Source: an uncultured Clostridiaceae bacterium (lineage in GTDB: Bacteria; Bacillota; Clostridia; Lachnospirales; Lachnospiraceae). From it: 37,353 nt of DNA. The notes below the pieces were generated by a model that was not told the origin of the DNA, ran no database searches, and was given only the letters and a program-made list of their open reading frames with translations. How positions within the stretch are numbered: the first letter of the stretch is position 1; each line of letters begins with the position of its first letter. The stretch spans positions 1-37,353 of the forward strand of contig CATLIJ010000002.1 of assembly GCA_949948825.1 (NCBI GenBank), in the 5' to 3' direction. The position numbers were made by a program, and so were the translations under genes. Below are positions 14,814 to 22,385 of this stretch, in pieces.

Positions 14814-15767
14814 ATGAGAAAAAGAAACAAACTGCTCACTCTCCTGCTTTTCTCAACCAATGCTGCTCTTGCAACTGCATGTCTCAACAAAGCAATAAAA
14901 ATAAATGCCACTCAAAAAAATCTGCTGGCATCAAATCCGGATTTTTCCTGTTACTCCTGGCGCCTTGGAAATGTTTATTATAAAAAAGCAGGCTCCGGCA
15001 AACCACTCCTTTTAATCCATGACTTAACTGCAACCTCCGCCAGCTATGAATGGGATCAAATGATTCCTCTTTTAGCGGAACATTATACTGTTTACGCCAT
15101 AGATCTTTTAGGCTGCGGACGTTCAGAAAAAGTAAATACAACCTATACAAACTATCTCTATGTGCAACTGATCACAAATTTTATTAAATCAGAGATTGGT
15201 CATCGTACAAATGTAATTGCTACTGGTGAATCCTCCTCCATTCCAATTATGGCCTGTGCCAATGAATCTGAATTGTTTAATCACATTATGCTGATCAATC
15301 CTTTAAAACTGTCTGACTTTTGTTTCATTCCAGGAAAGACAGCCAAACTTTACAAAAAAATTGTGGACACTCCAATTCTTGGAACTCTATTTTATTATAT
15401 TGCCGTCAGTAAAAAATTGATAGAACAAGATGCTGCCACAAAGAAATTTTATAACAAGTCTTGCATCAAATCCTCCTGGATAGACTTGTGCTATGAGGCC
15501 TCCCATACAGGTTTTTCACCCAAATCATTATACGGAAGCCAAAAATGTAATTATACCAAATGCAATATTACCAACAGTTTAAAAAAGATTGATAACAGTA
15601 TTTGCCTGATTGGCGGAAAAGAAATCGAGGATATTTCCTCCAGACTGGAAGAATATAAAACGTGTAATCCTGCCATAGAAATATCCTATATACCAGAAAC
15701 AAAATATCTGCCTCAATGGGAAAATCCGGAAAAACTATTTCAATTGATTAAAACCTATTTTGGTTAG
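14814..15767 (+). CDS. Alpha/beta-hydrolase fold protein with altered catalytic triad
   Basis: This 317-residue protein has an N-terminal hydrophobic segment (LLTLLLFSTNAALATACL, residues 7-24). That segment could be a signal anchor or, with Cys23, a weak lipobox-like site. The body shows the alpha/beta-hydrolase fold: KPLLLIHDLTATSASYEW (oxyanion strand), YAIDLLGCGRSE, and the nucleophile elbow ATGESSSIP with Ser140. The usual acid position (GxxD) reads GGKE (Glu270), and the usual C-terminal His in a GHLPQxExP motif reads KYLPQWENP (Tyr298). The triad therefore looks incomplete and the protein may not be an active hydrolase. ATG 14814 follows GGAGG by 5 nt. It is + strand, head-on to replication, and lies between two parS sites. 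Confidence 0.85.
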   Translation: MRKRNKLLTLLLFSTNAALATACLNKAIKINATQKNLLASNPDFSCYSWRLGNVYYKKAGSGKPLLLIHDLTATSASYEWDQMIPLLAEHYTVYAIDLLGCGRSEKVNTTYTNYLYVQLITNFIKSEIGHRTNVIATGESSSIPIMACANESELFNHIMLINPLKLSDFCFIPGKTAKLYKKIVDTPILGTLFYYIAVSKKLIEQDAATKKFYNKSCIKSSWIDLCYEASHTGFSPKSLYGSQKCNYTKCNITNSLKKIDNSICLIGGKEIEDISSRLEEYKTCNPAIEISYIPETKYLPQWENPEKLFQLIKTYFG

Positions 15768-15793
15768 AATAATGTTTCACGTGAAACATTATT
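15768..15793. promoter_or_regulatory. parS site 2 (26-bp perfect palindrome)
   Basis: The core TGTTTCACGTGAAACA (15773-15788) is extended on both sides so that all 26 bp from 15768 to 15793 are a perfect palindrome. It starts immediately after the stop codon of the alpha/beta-hydrolase and ends 43 bp before the P-loop gene. It may double as a terminator hairpin for the hydrolase transcript. Confidence 0.95.
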
Positions 15794-15836
15794 TAAAATC
15801 AGAAAAATTCAAAATCAGCAAAGGAGAGATACATTC

Positions 15837-16991
15837 ATGGAACTGAAGTTAAAGTATAAAAACTTCAGATTACACTTAGAATTTCATAACAAAATAACAG
15901 TCATTACGGGCGATTCAGCAACTGGAAAATCGACCATAGTCCATTCTATGTTTGATTACACCAACAATATTAAATATAAACTATCCGATCCCAGTTTTGA
16001 TTGCATGATGATTAACGACCAAAGGAGAGTTATTGACGACCTTTCTCATAATCGCCAGAAAATGATATATATGATAGACAAGTTTCGCATTAGAATTACG
16101 AAAGAAGTAATTGAAGCAATTCGGCAATGTGTGGGATGCTATATCATATTCATATGCCGAAGTAATATAAGTGCAATTAATTATAGTGCAGACGCCCTAT
16201 TAAAACTTAAAACTGATAAAAACGGTATTACCAGAGGAGAGAAATATTTAAAGAATAATCTTCCCATTAGTAATCCTTATCGCTCAAATTTTGATTATAT
16301 CATAACAGAAGATGCAAAATATGGACATGAATGGATACGTCGGCTATTCATTAAAATAGATGCAAAATTCATTATTGCTGGAAGTATTCTACGAGATGGA
16401 ACTGAAATAGCTGTTAGTAATTATGACTCTATAAAAGATGAAATAAAACTGCAATCACAAAATAGATCAGATACAAAATATTACAATAAAAGATATTCAT
16501 TAGATGATATAGGTGGAAAGGAAAAAATTAACCCAACAATTGAAGGAATTAGTAAAATCAATCCGACTGCAAAAATACTGGTATTTTTTGATTTTTGTTC
16601 CTTTGGAAGCGAAATATCACATTTTCAATCTGTATTAGAAAACAAAAAAATGGATATATTATTTTTCCCTCATTTCAAATCCTGGGAATTTGTAATGTTA
16701 AATAGCAATATGTTTAAACACAAATGGATTCCTTACACAATATTTACTCCTGACTTTGAGGAAAGCTATTATGAAGAATTATTACAAGAAGTTTCCAGAA
16801 ATAATGTTGGTACAATAAAACATCAAAATCAAGGTAGTTTACCTGCTTGCTGCTATAAAATATGTTGTGCTTATTCTGGTAAAAATACTGGGTGTAAATA
16901 TGGACTTTCCAATACCTCTGGAGATAAATTTATAGATCTTTTTCTCCATACTTCATTTGAAGTACTACTAAAACTTGCCAGGAGGATCTAG
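15837..16991 (+). CDS. P-loop NTPase, possibly fused to a TOPRIM-like region, unknown function
   Basis: This is a 384-residue protein that I do not recognise as a named family. The N-terminus FRLHLEFHNKITVITGDSATGKST contains Walker A (GDSATGKST, residues 25-33) in a RecF/AAA-like setting, and KMIYMID (to Asp81) could be Walker B. In the second half, DYIITEDAKYGHEWIRRLF (Glu158) and KILVFFDFCSFGSEI (Asp252), then DILFFPHFKSWEFVML, are spaced like a TOPRIM domain. That is a by-eye suggestion. The tail has a cysteine cluster (ACCYKICCAYSGKNTGC) that could bind metal. ATG 15837 follows AAAGGAGAG. The gene precedes a DUF4869 gene by 1 nt, its 3' end containing that gene's ribosome site. Composition is AT-rich, suggesting acquisition. 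A defence or regulatory role is speculation. Confidence 0.75.
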   Translation: MELKLKYKNFRLHLEFHNKITVITGDSATGKSTIVHSMFDYTNNIKYKLSDPSFDCMMINDQRRVIDDLSHNRQKMIYMIDKFRIRITKEVIEAIRQCVGCYIIFICRSNISAINYSADALLKLKTDKNGITRGEKYLKNNLPISNPYRSNFDYIITEDAKYGHEWIRRLFIKIDAKFIIAGSILRDGTEIAVSNYDSIKDEIKLQSQNRSDTKYYNKRYSLDDIGGKEKINPTIEGISKINPTAKILVFFDFCSFGSEISHFQSVLENKKMDILFFPHFKSWEFVMLNSNMFKHKWIPYTIFTPDFEESYYEELLQEVSRNNVGTIKHQNQGSLPACCYKICCAYSGKNTGCKYGLSNTSGDKFIDLFLHTSFEVLLKLARRI

Positions 16992-16992
16992 T

Positions 16993-17538
16993 ATGTTATA
17001 TATTTATGAAGGGCAAATTCGATTTGAAGATATTAACAGACCATCCTATATCTATAATATTGACTTTGTTTTTGATTATTTCTTTGAAGATACCTGGATT
17101 GATGAATGGGCAAAATATATATTGAAGGAAATCGATAAAAGCGAATTTTTATCACCAAAGGTAATACACAGTCCTGTTTTAGATATTATTGATTACACGA
17201 AAATATCTGGCGGAACAAAGACTCTGATTCTTATGAATCATTATAATGATGTTCTCTATAATGGAGACGGCCTTGGAGATAACTGTTGACCCTATGCGCT
17301 GGAACTTGGAAAAACAAAAGATATCATTATGAATTTATCCTACTTTCCCCAATTTCAATGGCTTGAAGGGACAAAAGCCACATTTCTAAACAGAAACAGA
17401 ACTGTCAGTTCAAGAGAAGAATGGCTGGATGAAATATTAGAAAATGCAGATTCCGTAAGAATGGATTATGCCATAGACGCAATTCAATGGCCAATAAAAT
17501 TAAATGAAAATAGATTTATTGATGAGATTGATTTTTAA
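16993..17538 (+). pseudogene. DUF4869 family gene interrupted by an in-frame TGA
   Basis: ATG 16993 has AGGAGG 7 nt upstream. The first 98 codons read MLYIYEGQIRFEDINRPSYI, then SPKVIHSPVLDIIDYTKISGGTKTLILM, which fits DUF4869. The frame stops at TGA 17287-17289 after YNGDGLGDNC. The same frame continues without another stop for 82 codons (PYALELGKTKDIIMNLSYF to the TAA at 17536-17538) and looks like authentic protein, completing a ~180-residue product. So this is one gene with a single nonsense codon, either a true pseudogene, a sequencing error, or, less likely, a recoded TGA. I see no clear SECIS-like hairpin just after the TGA. It is coupled to the P-loop gene and lies 30 nt before the VOC gene. 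Confidence 0.75.
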
Positions 17539-17568
17539 ATTTATATATCAAAAAGGAGAAAGAAAGCT

Positions 17569-17934
17569 ATGATCAAATTTAACCATTTCAACTTTAATGT
17601 TCTCAATCTGGAAAAAAGCCTGAAGTTTTACAAAGATACCCTTGATTTAGAGCCAGTACGAGAAAAGACTGCTTCTGATGATTCTTTTAAACTTGTTTAT
17701 TTAGGAGACAAGACCAGTGACTTCACTTTGGAACTGACATGGCTTCGCGACCGTACCGAACCCTATAATCTGGGAGAATGCGAGTTTCATCTTGCATTCG
17801 TCACAGATGATTTCGAAAATCTTCACCAAAAGCATAAAGACCAAGGCGTAATCTGTTTTGAAAATGAAAAAATGGGGATCTATTTTATCTCTGACCCGGA
17901 CGGTTATTGGATTGAAATTGTGCCTCAAAGATAA
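17569..17934 (+). CDS. VOC/glyoxalase family protein (lactoylglutathione lyase-like)
   Basis: This is a 121-residue single-domain vicinal-oxygen-chelate protein with two beta-alpha-beta-beta-beta modules. The first begins MIKFNHFNFNVLNLEKSLKFYKDTLDLEP with a candidate metal His6. The second has ECEFHLAFVTDDFENLHQKHKDQG (His69 region). The C-terminus is YFISDPDGYWIEIVPQ, whose Glu is the usual last metal ligand. This pattern matches GloA-like enzymes that detoxify methylglyoxal adducts, but many VOC proteins have other substrates. AAAAGGAG lies ~11 nt before the ATG. It is the last gene of the + strand island and is followed by a strong terminator. Confidence 0.9.
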   Translation: MIKFNHFNFNVLNLEKSLKFYKDTLDLEPVREKTASDDSFKLVYLGDKTSDFTLELTWLRDRTEPYNLGECEFHLAFVTDDFENLHQKHKDQGVICFENEKMGIYFISDPDGYWIEIVPQR

Positions 17935-17991
17935 GCAAAAAGAGAAAAAGGAGAGAACATGTCTGGCAATGTTATCTCCTTTTTCTTTTGC
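17935..17991. terminator. Long bidirectional terminator hairpin
   Basis: GCAAAAAGAGAAAAAGGAGA pairs with TCTCCTTTTTCTTTTGC, extended inside by AACAT/ATGTT, with one unpaired A. It begins right after the VOC stop codon. On the minus strand it serves rsmG, whose stop is at 18018. Confidence 0.85.
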
Positions 17992-18017
17992 GGACCCTTT
18001 TTCATCCCTTATGCTCA

Positions 18018-18752
18018 CTACTCTCCCACTGGCTCCTTACCTGGCATTCCTGCCTTTCTCGGATACCTTTTATCGGTCCTTTTCCTTTTTCTTACCACTA
18101 ACAAATCTCTCTCTGCATCTGTACCTGTTAATACAAACTGCTTTACGCACTCAATCTCTCCGCCTAAAATCTCTACTGCTCTCCTGCCCTTCTCCAGTTC
18201 CTCCTCAATCCTGCCAGATTTATATGCTACAAATATCCCTCCCACCTTCACAAAAGGAATACAATATTCCGCTAAAGTAGAAGTATTGGCTACTGCTCTT
18301 GACACGCAATAATCAAAGCCTTCCCTATAATTCTTTTGCTTTCCAAAATCCTCTGCTCTCCCATGAACCGCACTGATATCTTTTAAGTTTAACTGTTCAA
18401 TCACCTCCTGCAAAAATCTGATTCGCTTATTCAAAGAATCCAAAAGTACCACAGAAAGTTTGGGAAAAACAATCTTTAATGGAATCCCAGGAAATCCAGC
18501 GCCTGTTCCTACATCAATCAGACTTTTCCTCTCCTCCTCCAGTCCCTCCACAACCTTCACAAAAGAAAGACTGTCTGCAAAATGTTTATAAATCACATCC
18601 GAAAGTTCTGTAATTGCTGTAAGATTCATCACTTTATTCCATTCTGTCAAAAGCTCAAAATAAGCATAAAACTGATTCAATTGCTCTTCTGACAAAGAAA
18701 TCCCCAGCTCTCCCACAGCTGAAATCATCCTTTTCTTAAAAACTAAATCCAT
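18018..18752 (-). CDS. rsmG: 16S rRNA (guanine527-N7)-methyltransferase RsmG (GidB)
   Basis: RsmG methylates G527 in the 530 loop of 16S rRNA; its loss gives low-level streptomycin resistance. The 244-residue protein has the family marks YFELLTEWNKVMNLTAITE, the SAM motif LIDVGTGAGFPGIPLKIVFP, LLDSLNKRIRFL, GRAEDFG and SRAVANTSTLAEY. It ends in a basic tail with KKRTDKRYPRKAGMPGKEP, a classic RsmG C-terminus. ATG 18752 is chosen because AGGAG lies 6 nt before it; ATG 18758 abuts that site. It is in the conserved order mnmE-mnmG-rsmG, separated from mnmG by ~170 nt carrying a tandem repeat. Confidence 0.96.
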   Translation of the reverse strand: MDLVFKKRMISAVGELGISLSEEQLNQFYAYFELLTEWNKVMNLTAITELSDVIYKHFADSLSFVKVVEGLEEERKSLIDVGTGAGFPGIPLKIVFPKLSVVLLDSLNKRIRFLQEVIEQLNLKDISAVHGRAEDFGKQKNYREGFDYCVSRAVANTSTLAEYCIPFVKVGGIFVAYKSGRIEEELEKGRRAVEILGGEIECVKQFVLTGTDAERDLLVVRKRKRTDKRYPRKAGMPGKEPVGE

Positions 18753-18804
18753 ACCCATCTCCTATTTTCCTGGTTTTCTTTTTCTATCTTTCCACTGGCT
18801 CGCT

Positions 18805-18894
18805 GGCTGCACCCACCTTCGGGCTGCACTCACCGGCTGCACCGACGTTCAGGCTGCACTCACCGGCTTCATCACCATTCGGACTGCACCATAA
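18805..18894. repeat. Three tandem 30-bp repeats between mnmG and rsmG
   Basis: Units at 18805-18834, 18835-18864 and 18865-18894 share the plan GGCTGCACC-n-ACC-TTC-n-GGCTGCACTCACC. The first two differ at four positions, and the third is more diverged. The stretch is GC-rich compared with its surroundings and has no convincing reading frame or ribosome site. It lies in the transcript between mnmG and rsmG. Confidence 0.85.
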
Positions 18895-18922
18895 CACAGT
18901 TTTTATGCCATCTTACATCCGT

Positions 18923-20806
18923 TTAAGACTTCCCGCGCTTCTGCTCCAAATATACCAGCAGCACAGAAATATCCGCAGGCGATACACCAGAAATCCGAGA
19001 AGCCTGTCCAATGGAAACCGGCTTATAAAGATTTAATTTTTGAATTGCCTCTCGCCGCAAGCTTCCCACCACACTATAATCAAAATTCACATCTAATTTT
19101 CTGCTCTCCAGCTTCTTAAACTGAGCCACCTGCTGCTGCTGCCGCTTTAGATATCCCTCATATTTTATATGAATATTCACCTGCTCCATTACATCCTCCG
19201 GCAAATTCGGACGCCTGTCATCCAGTTCTCTCAAAACAAAATAATCTAATTCCGGACGCCTCATCAACTCTGCGAGAGTTGCCCCAGTCTTAAGCGGCGT
19301 ACTTCCATGCTTTTCAAGAAATTCCTGAACCACTGCATTTGCACCCACAGGAGTTTTCTCCACCCGTCTGACCTCCTCCTCTATAGCCTGTTCCTTCCAG
19401 ATTATATGCTGATAATCCTTCTCACTTATCAGTCCCATGTCATATCCAATCTTCCTCAGCCTTAAATCTGCATTATCCTGACGCAAAAGCAAGCGATACT
19501 CTGCACGAGAAGTCATCATACGATAAGGCTCATGGTTCTCCTTTGTGACAAGATCATCAATTAACACACCAATATAAGCCTGAGACCGGTCCAAAACAAA
19601 AGGCTCCCTTCCCATAACCTTCATTGCTGCATTGACCCCTGCCATAAATCCCTGAGCTGCCGCCTCCTCATATCCTGAGCTTCCATTAAACTGCCCGCCG
19701 CTGAACAATCCCTGAATTGCTCTGAACTCCAATGACGGCAAAAGCTGTCTGGAGTTAATACAATCATATTCAATGGCATAGGCATTTCTCACTATTTTCA
19801 CATTCTCCAATCCTGCCACAGTACGATACATCTGATACTGAACATCCTCTGGAAGCGAGCTGGACATTCCGCTTAAATACATTTCATTGGTATACAGTCC
19901 CTCTGGCTCAATAAATACCTGATGCCTTTCCTTATCCGGAAATTTTACTACCTTATCTTCAATGGAAGGACAATACCGGGGACCTGTTCCCTCAATCACC
20001 CCTGAAAAAAGCGGGGAACGATCCAGATTTTCCCGAATAATTTCATGGGTTTTTTCATTCGTATAAGTCAGCCAACACGAGACCTGTTCCTTCTGAACTG
20101 AATCTGAATCCGTAGAAAAAGAAAAAGGAATCACCCTTTCATCTCCAAGCTGCTCTTCCATCTTAGAAAAATCAATGCTTCTCTTATCCACCCGTGCCGG
20201 GGTTCCGGTCTTAAAACGAAACATTTCAATACCATTTGCAATGAGGGAATCCGTCAAATGAGTAGCTGCCTGAAGTCCATTCGGTCCCGTAGGATTGCTC
20301 ACATCCCCATAAATACATCTTGCTCTCAAATAAGTTCCCGTTGCCAGCACTACAGCCTTTGCATGATAAAAAGCGCCGGAAACTGTCTTTACTCCCTGAA
20401 TCCGTCCCTGCTCCACCACAATCTCTGAGACCTCTGCCTGACGAATCGTCAAATGCTCTGTATTTTCCAAAGTTTTCCTCATCTCACGGCTATAATCCTG
20501 TTTATCTGCCTGAGCCCGAAGAGAATGAACTGCAGGTCCCTTGGATTCATTTAACATCTTTGACTGAATAAATGTCTTATCTATATTTTTCCCCATCTCC
20601 CCCCCAAGTGCATCCAGCTCCCGCACCAGATGCCCCTTGGAGCTTCCTCCAATGTTAGGATTACATGGCATCAAAGCAATGCTGTCAATACTAACTGTAA
20701 AAACAATTGTTTCCAGGCCAAGACGCCCGCAGGCCAAAGCTGCCTCACACCCTGCATGGCCAGCGCCTACTACCACAATATCGTAAAATTCCTCCAAATT
20801 AGGCAT
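18923..20806 (-). CDS. mnmG: tRNA uridine-5-carboxymethylaminomethyl modification enzyme MnmG (GidA)
   Basis: MnmG is the FAD-binding partner of MnmE. Together they install cmnm5U at the wobble position of tRNAs. The 627-residue protein starts MPNLEEFYDIVVVGAGHAGCEAALA with the FAD Rossmann motif. It shows the family signatures MPCNPNIGGSSKGHLVRE, GTYLRARCIYGD and SGYEEAAAQGFMAGVNAA, and a C-terminal tRNA-binding domain ending VLLVYLEQKRGKS. ATG 20806 follows GGAAAGGAG by 9 nt; the open frame upstream to 20914 overlaps mnmE and lacks family homology. It starts 22 nt after mnmE ends. Confidence 0.97.
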   Translation of the reverse strand: MPNLEEFYDIVVVGAGHAGCEAALACGRLGLETIVFTVSIDSIALMPCNPNIGGSSKGHLVRELDALGGEMGKNIDKTFIQSKMLNESKGPAVHSLRAQADKQDYSREMRKTLENTEHLTIRQAEVSEIVVEQGRIQGVKTVSGAFYHAKAVVLATGTYLRARCIYGDVSNPTGPNGLQAATHLTDSLIANGIEMFRFKTGTPARVDKRSIDFSKMEEQLGDERVIPFSFSTDSDSVQKEQVSCWLTYTNEKTHEIIRENLDRSPLFSGVIEGTGPRYCPSIEDKVVKFPDKERHQVFIEPEGLYTNEMYLSGMSSSLPEDVQYQMYRTVAGLENVKIVRNAYAIEYDCINSRQLLPSLEFRAIQGLFSGGQFNGSSGYEEAAAQGFMAGVNAAMKVMGREPFVLDRSQAYIGVLIDDLVTKENHEPYRMMTSRAEYRLLLRQDNADLRLRKIGYDMGLISEKDYQHIIWKEQAIEEEVRRVEKTPVGANAVVQEFLEKHGSTPLKTGATLAELMRRPELDYFVLRELDDRRPNLPEDVMEQVNIHIKYEGYLKRQQQQVAQFKKLESRKLDVNFDYSVVGSLRREAIQKLNLYKPVSIGQASRISGVSPADISVLLVYLEQKRGKS

Positions 20807-20828
20807 AAAAGCCCGCTCCTTTCCTGAT

Positions 20829-22217
20829 CTACTTTCCCATACAAAATCTTCCGAAAATCTCATTAACCAAATCTTCCCCCACAGACTCCCCAATAATCCT
20901 TCCCAGCTTTTCATAAGCTTCCATCAAATCAATGGTCAGAAAATCCTCAGAGATTCCATGATTAATTCCTTGTAAAACCATCTGAATACTTTGATATGAG
21001 TCCTCTAATAAGGACTTATGGCGTGTACTTGTAATCAGCACCTCGTCCTCTTGATTCAAATCTCCTTTCAAAAACATTTTCTGAACCACCTGCTCCAATT
21101 CCTCTATTCCAGTCTCCTCTCTGGCAGAAACAACCACCACAGGACACCCTGTCTTCTTCCTCAGCTCCTCCGCCCCCACTTTCATAGTAAGATCCGCCTT
21201 ATTCAAAAGAACAATGGCTTTTCTCCCTTTCATCCAATTTATAATCTGTTCATCATTTTCATCCAGGCCCCGCTCTCCATCTGCCACATAAAGAATTAAA
21301 TCCGCCTCATTTGCCGCTTCTCTGGCCCGATCCACTCCGATTCTCTCCACCACATCCACAGTCTCCCGAATCCCTGCTGTATCCATCAGCCTCAAAAACA
21401 CATCTCCCAGCCGAATCTGTTCCTCCAGCACATCACGAGTCGTACCTGCCACATCAGTCACAATAGCCCTCTCCTCTCCCACAAGCACATTCATCAAAGA
21501 AGATTTTCCTGCATTGGGCTTTCCAAGAATCACTGTCCGAATTCCTTCCAACATAATTTTTCCGTTATCTGCTGAACAAATCAGCCGCTCAATCTCATTT
21601 GCCACAGGCTCCAAAACTTCCTGAAGCAAATCTCCATATCCTTCCAGGGAAATATGCTCAGGATCATCCAAAGCTGATTCAATATAAGCCATATGGTACA
21701 AAATCTTTTCCCTCAGACTCTTAATCCTTTCAGAAACAGATCCCTTAAGTTGCCTTACAGAATTTTTCATAGCATAATCATTTTTCGCCTGAATCAAATC
21801 CATCACAGCCTCAGCCTGAGACAAATCCATACGGCCATTTAAAAACGCTCTTTTCGTAAACTCCCCAGGCTCAGCCAATTCTGCCCCTGCCCGAAGAACG
21901 GCCTCCAAAATCCGCTTTGTCACCAGCATTCCCCCATGACAGTCAATCTCAACCGTATCCTCTCCTGTATAGCTGTGAGGTCCCCGCATCACCACTGCCA
22001 GAACCTCATCCAAAATCCTCCCATTTTCTTTTACTACTCCATAATGCACTGTATGAGAATCTACCTGAGATAAACATTTCCCTTTCCTTCCACTTTCAAA
22101 AACCCGATCCGCCACAGCAATCGCCTCACTGCCGCTAATCCTCACAATCCCAATTCCACCGCTTCCCATAGCTGTGGCCACCGCTGCAATCGTATCTGTC
22201 ATTCTCCCGGTTCCCAT
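20829..22217 (-). CDS. mnmE: tRNA modification GTPase MnmE (TrmE)
   Basis: MnmE is a GTPase that works with MnmG on tRNA wobble uridine. The 462-residue protein begins MGTGRMTDTIAAVATAMGSGGIGIVRISG (formyl-THF-binding domain), then the helical domain, with an inserted G domain. The G motifs are GKPNAGKSS (G1), DTAGIRET (G3) and NKAD (G4). The protein ends CMGK, the C-terminal CxGK motif with the essential cysteine. ATG 22217 follows GGAGG by 6 nt; the frame upstream has no better site. The distance to jag is 168 nt and contains a terminator-like hairpin, so mnmE may be partly uncoupled from the rpmH-jag transcript. Confidence 0.97.
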   Translation of the reverse strand: MGTGRMTDTIAAVATAMGSGGIGIVRISGSEAIAVADRVFESGRKGKCLSQVDSHTVHYGVVKENGRILDEVLAVVMRGPHSYTGEDTVEIDCHGGMLVTKRILEAVLRAGAELAEPGEFTKRAFLNGRMDLSQAEAVMDLIQAKNDYAMKNSVRQLKGSVSERIKSLREKILYHMAYIESALDDPEHISLEGYGDLLQEVLEPVANEIERLICSADNGKIMLEGIRTVILGKPNAGKSSLMNVLVGEERAIVTDVAGTTRDVLEEQIRLGDVFLRLMDTAGIRETVDVVERIGVDRAREAANEADLILYVADGERGLDENDEQIINWMKGRKAIVLLNKADLTMKVGAEELRKKTGCPVVVVSAREETGIEELEQVVQKMFLKGDLNQEDEVLITSTRHKSLLEDSYQSIQMVLQGINHGISEDFLTIDLMEAYEKLGRIIGESVGEDLVNEIFGRFCMGK

Positions 22218-22271
22218 ACACTTCCTCCAATTCATCACAAGACAATACAATGCTTCTTAAGAAATCAATAT

Positions 22272-22343
22272 AAAAAAGGTCCGCATGAGAAGAATCAGAG
22301 AGCATCGCCAAACTCGTTCTCCCAATTCTCTGTTGCGGACCCT
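22272..22343 (-). terminator. Complex hairpin after jag, probable terminator
   Basis: On the minus strand GGTCCGCA (22341-22334) pairs with TGCGGACC (22285-22278), immediately followed by six T. Inside, CAGAGA pairs with TCTCTG, leaving a branched or bulged 48-nt interior. The position, 43 nt after the jag stop, and the T run fit an intrinsic terminator or attenuator. The interior is larger than in a simple terminator. Confidence 0.7.
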
Positions 22344-22385
22344 CTAATTGCCCCTTATCATGTAAATAAAATTATTTTCTTTCCA

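Noticed and set aside
17290..17340. SECIS element after the in-frame TGA
   Set aside because: No stable hairpin with the expected loop is seen in the ~50 nt after the TGA, so selenocysteine is not supported.
17329..17538. Independent 69-codon gene starting at ATG 17329
   Set aside because: It lacks a ribosome site and continues the DUF4869 frame from before the TGA without interruption, so it is part of the broken gene.
18805..18894. Possible CRISPR or small peptide gene in the 30-bp repeats
   Set aside because: There are no spacers between units, and stops interrupt every frame within a few units.
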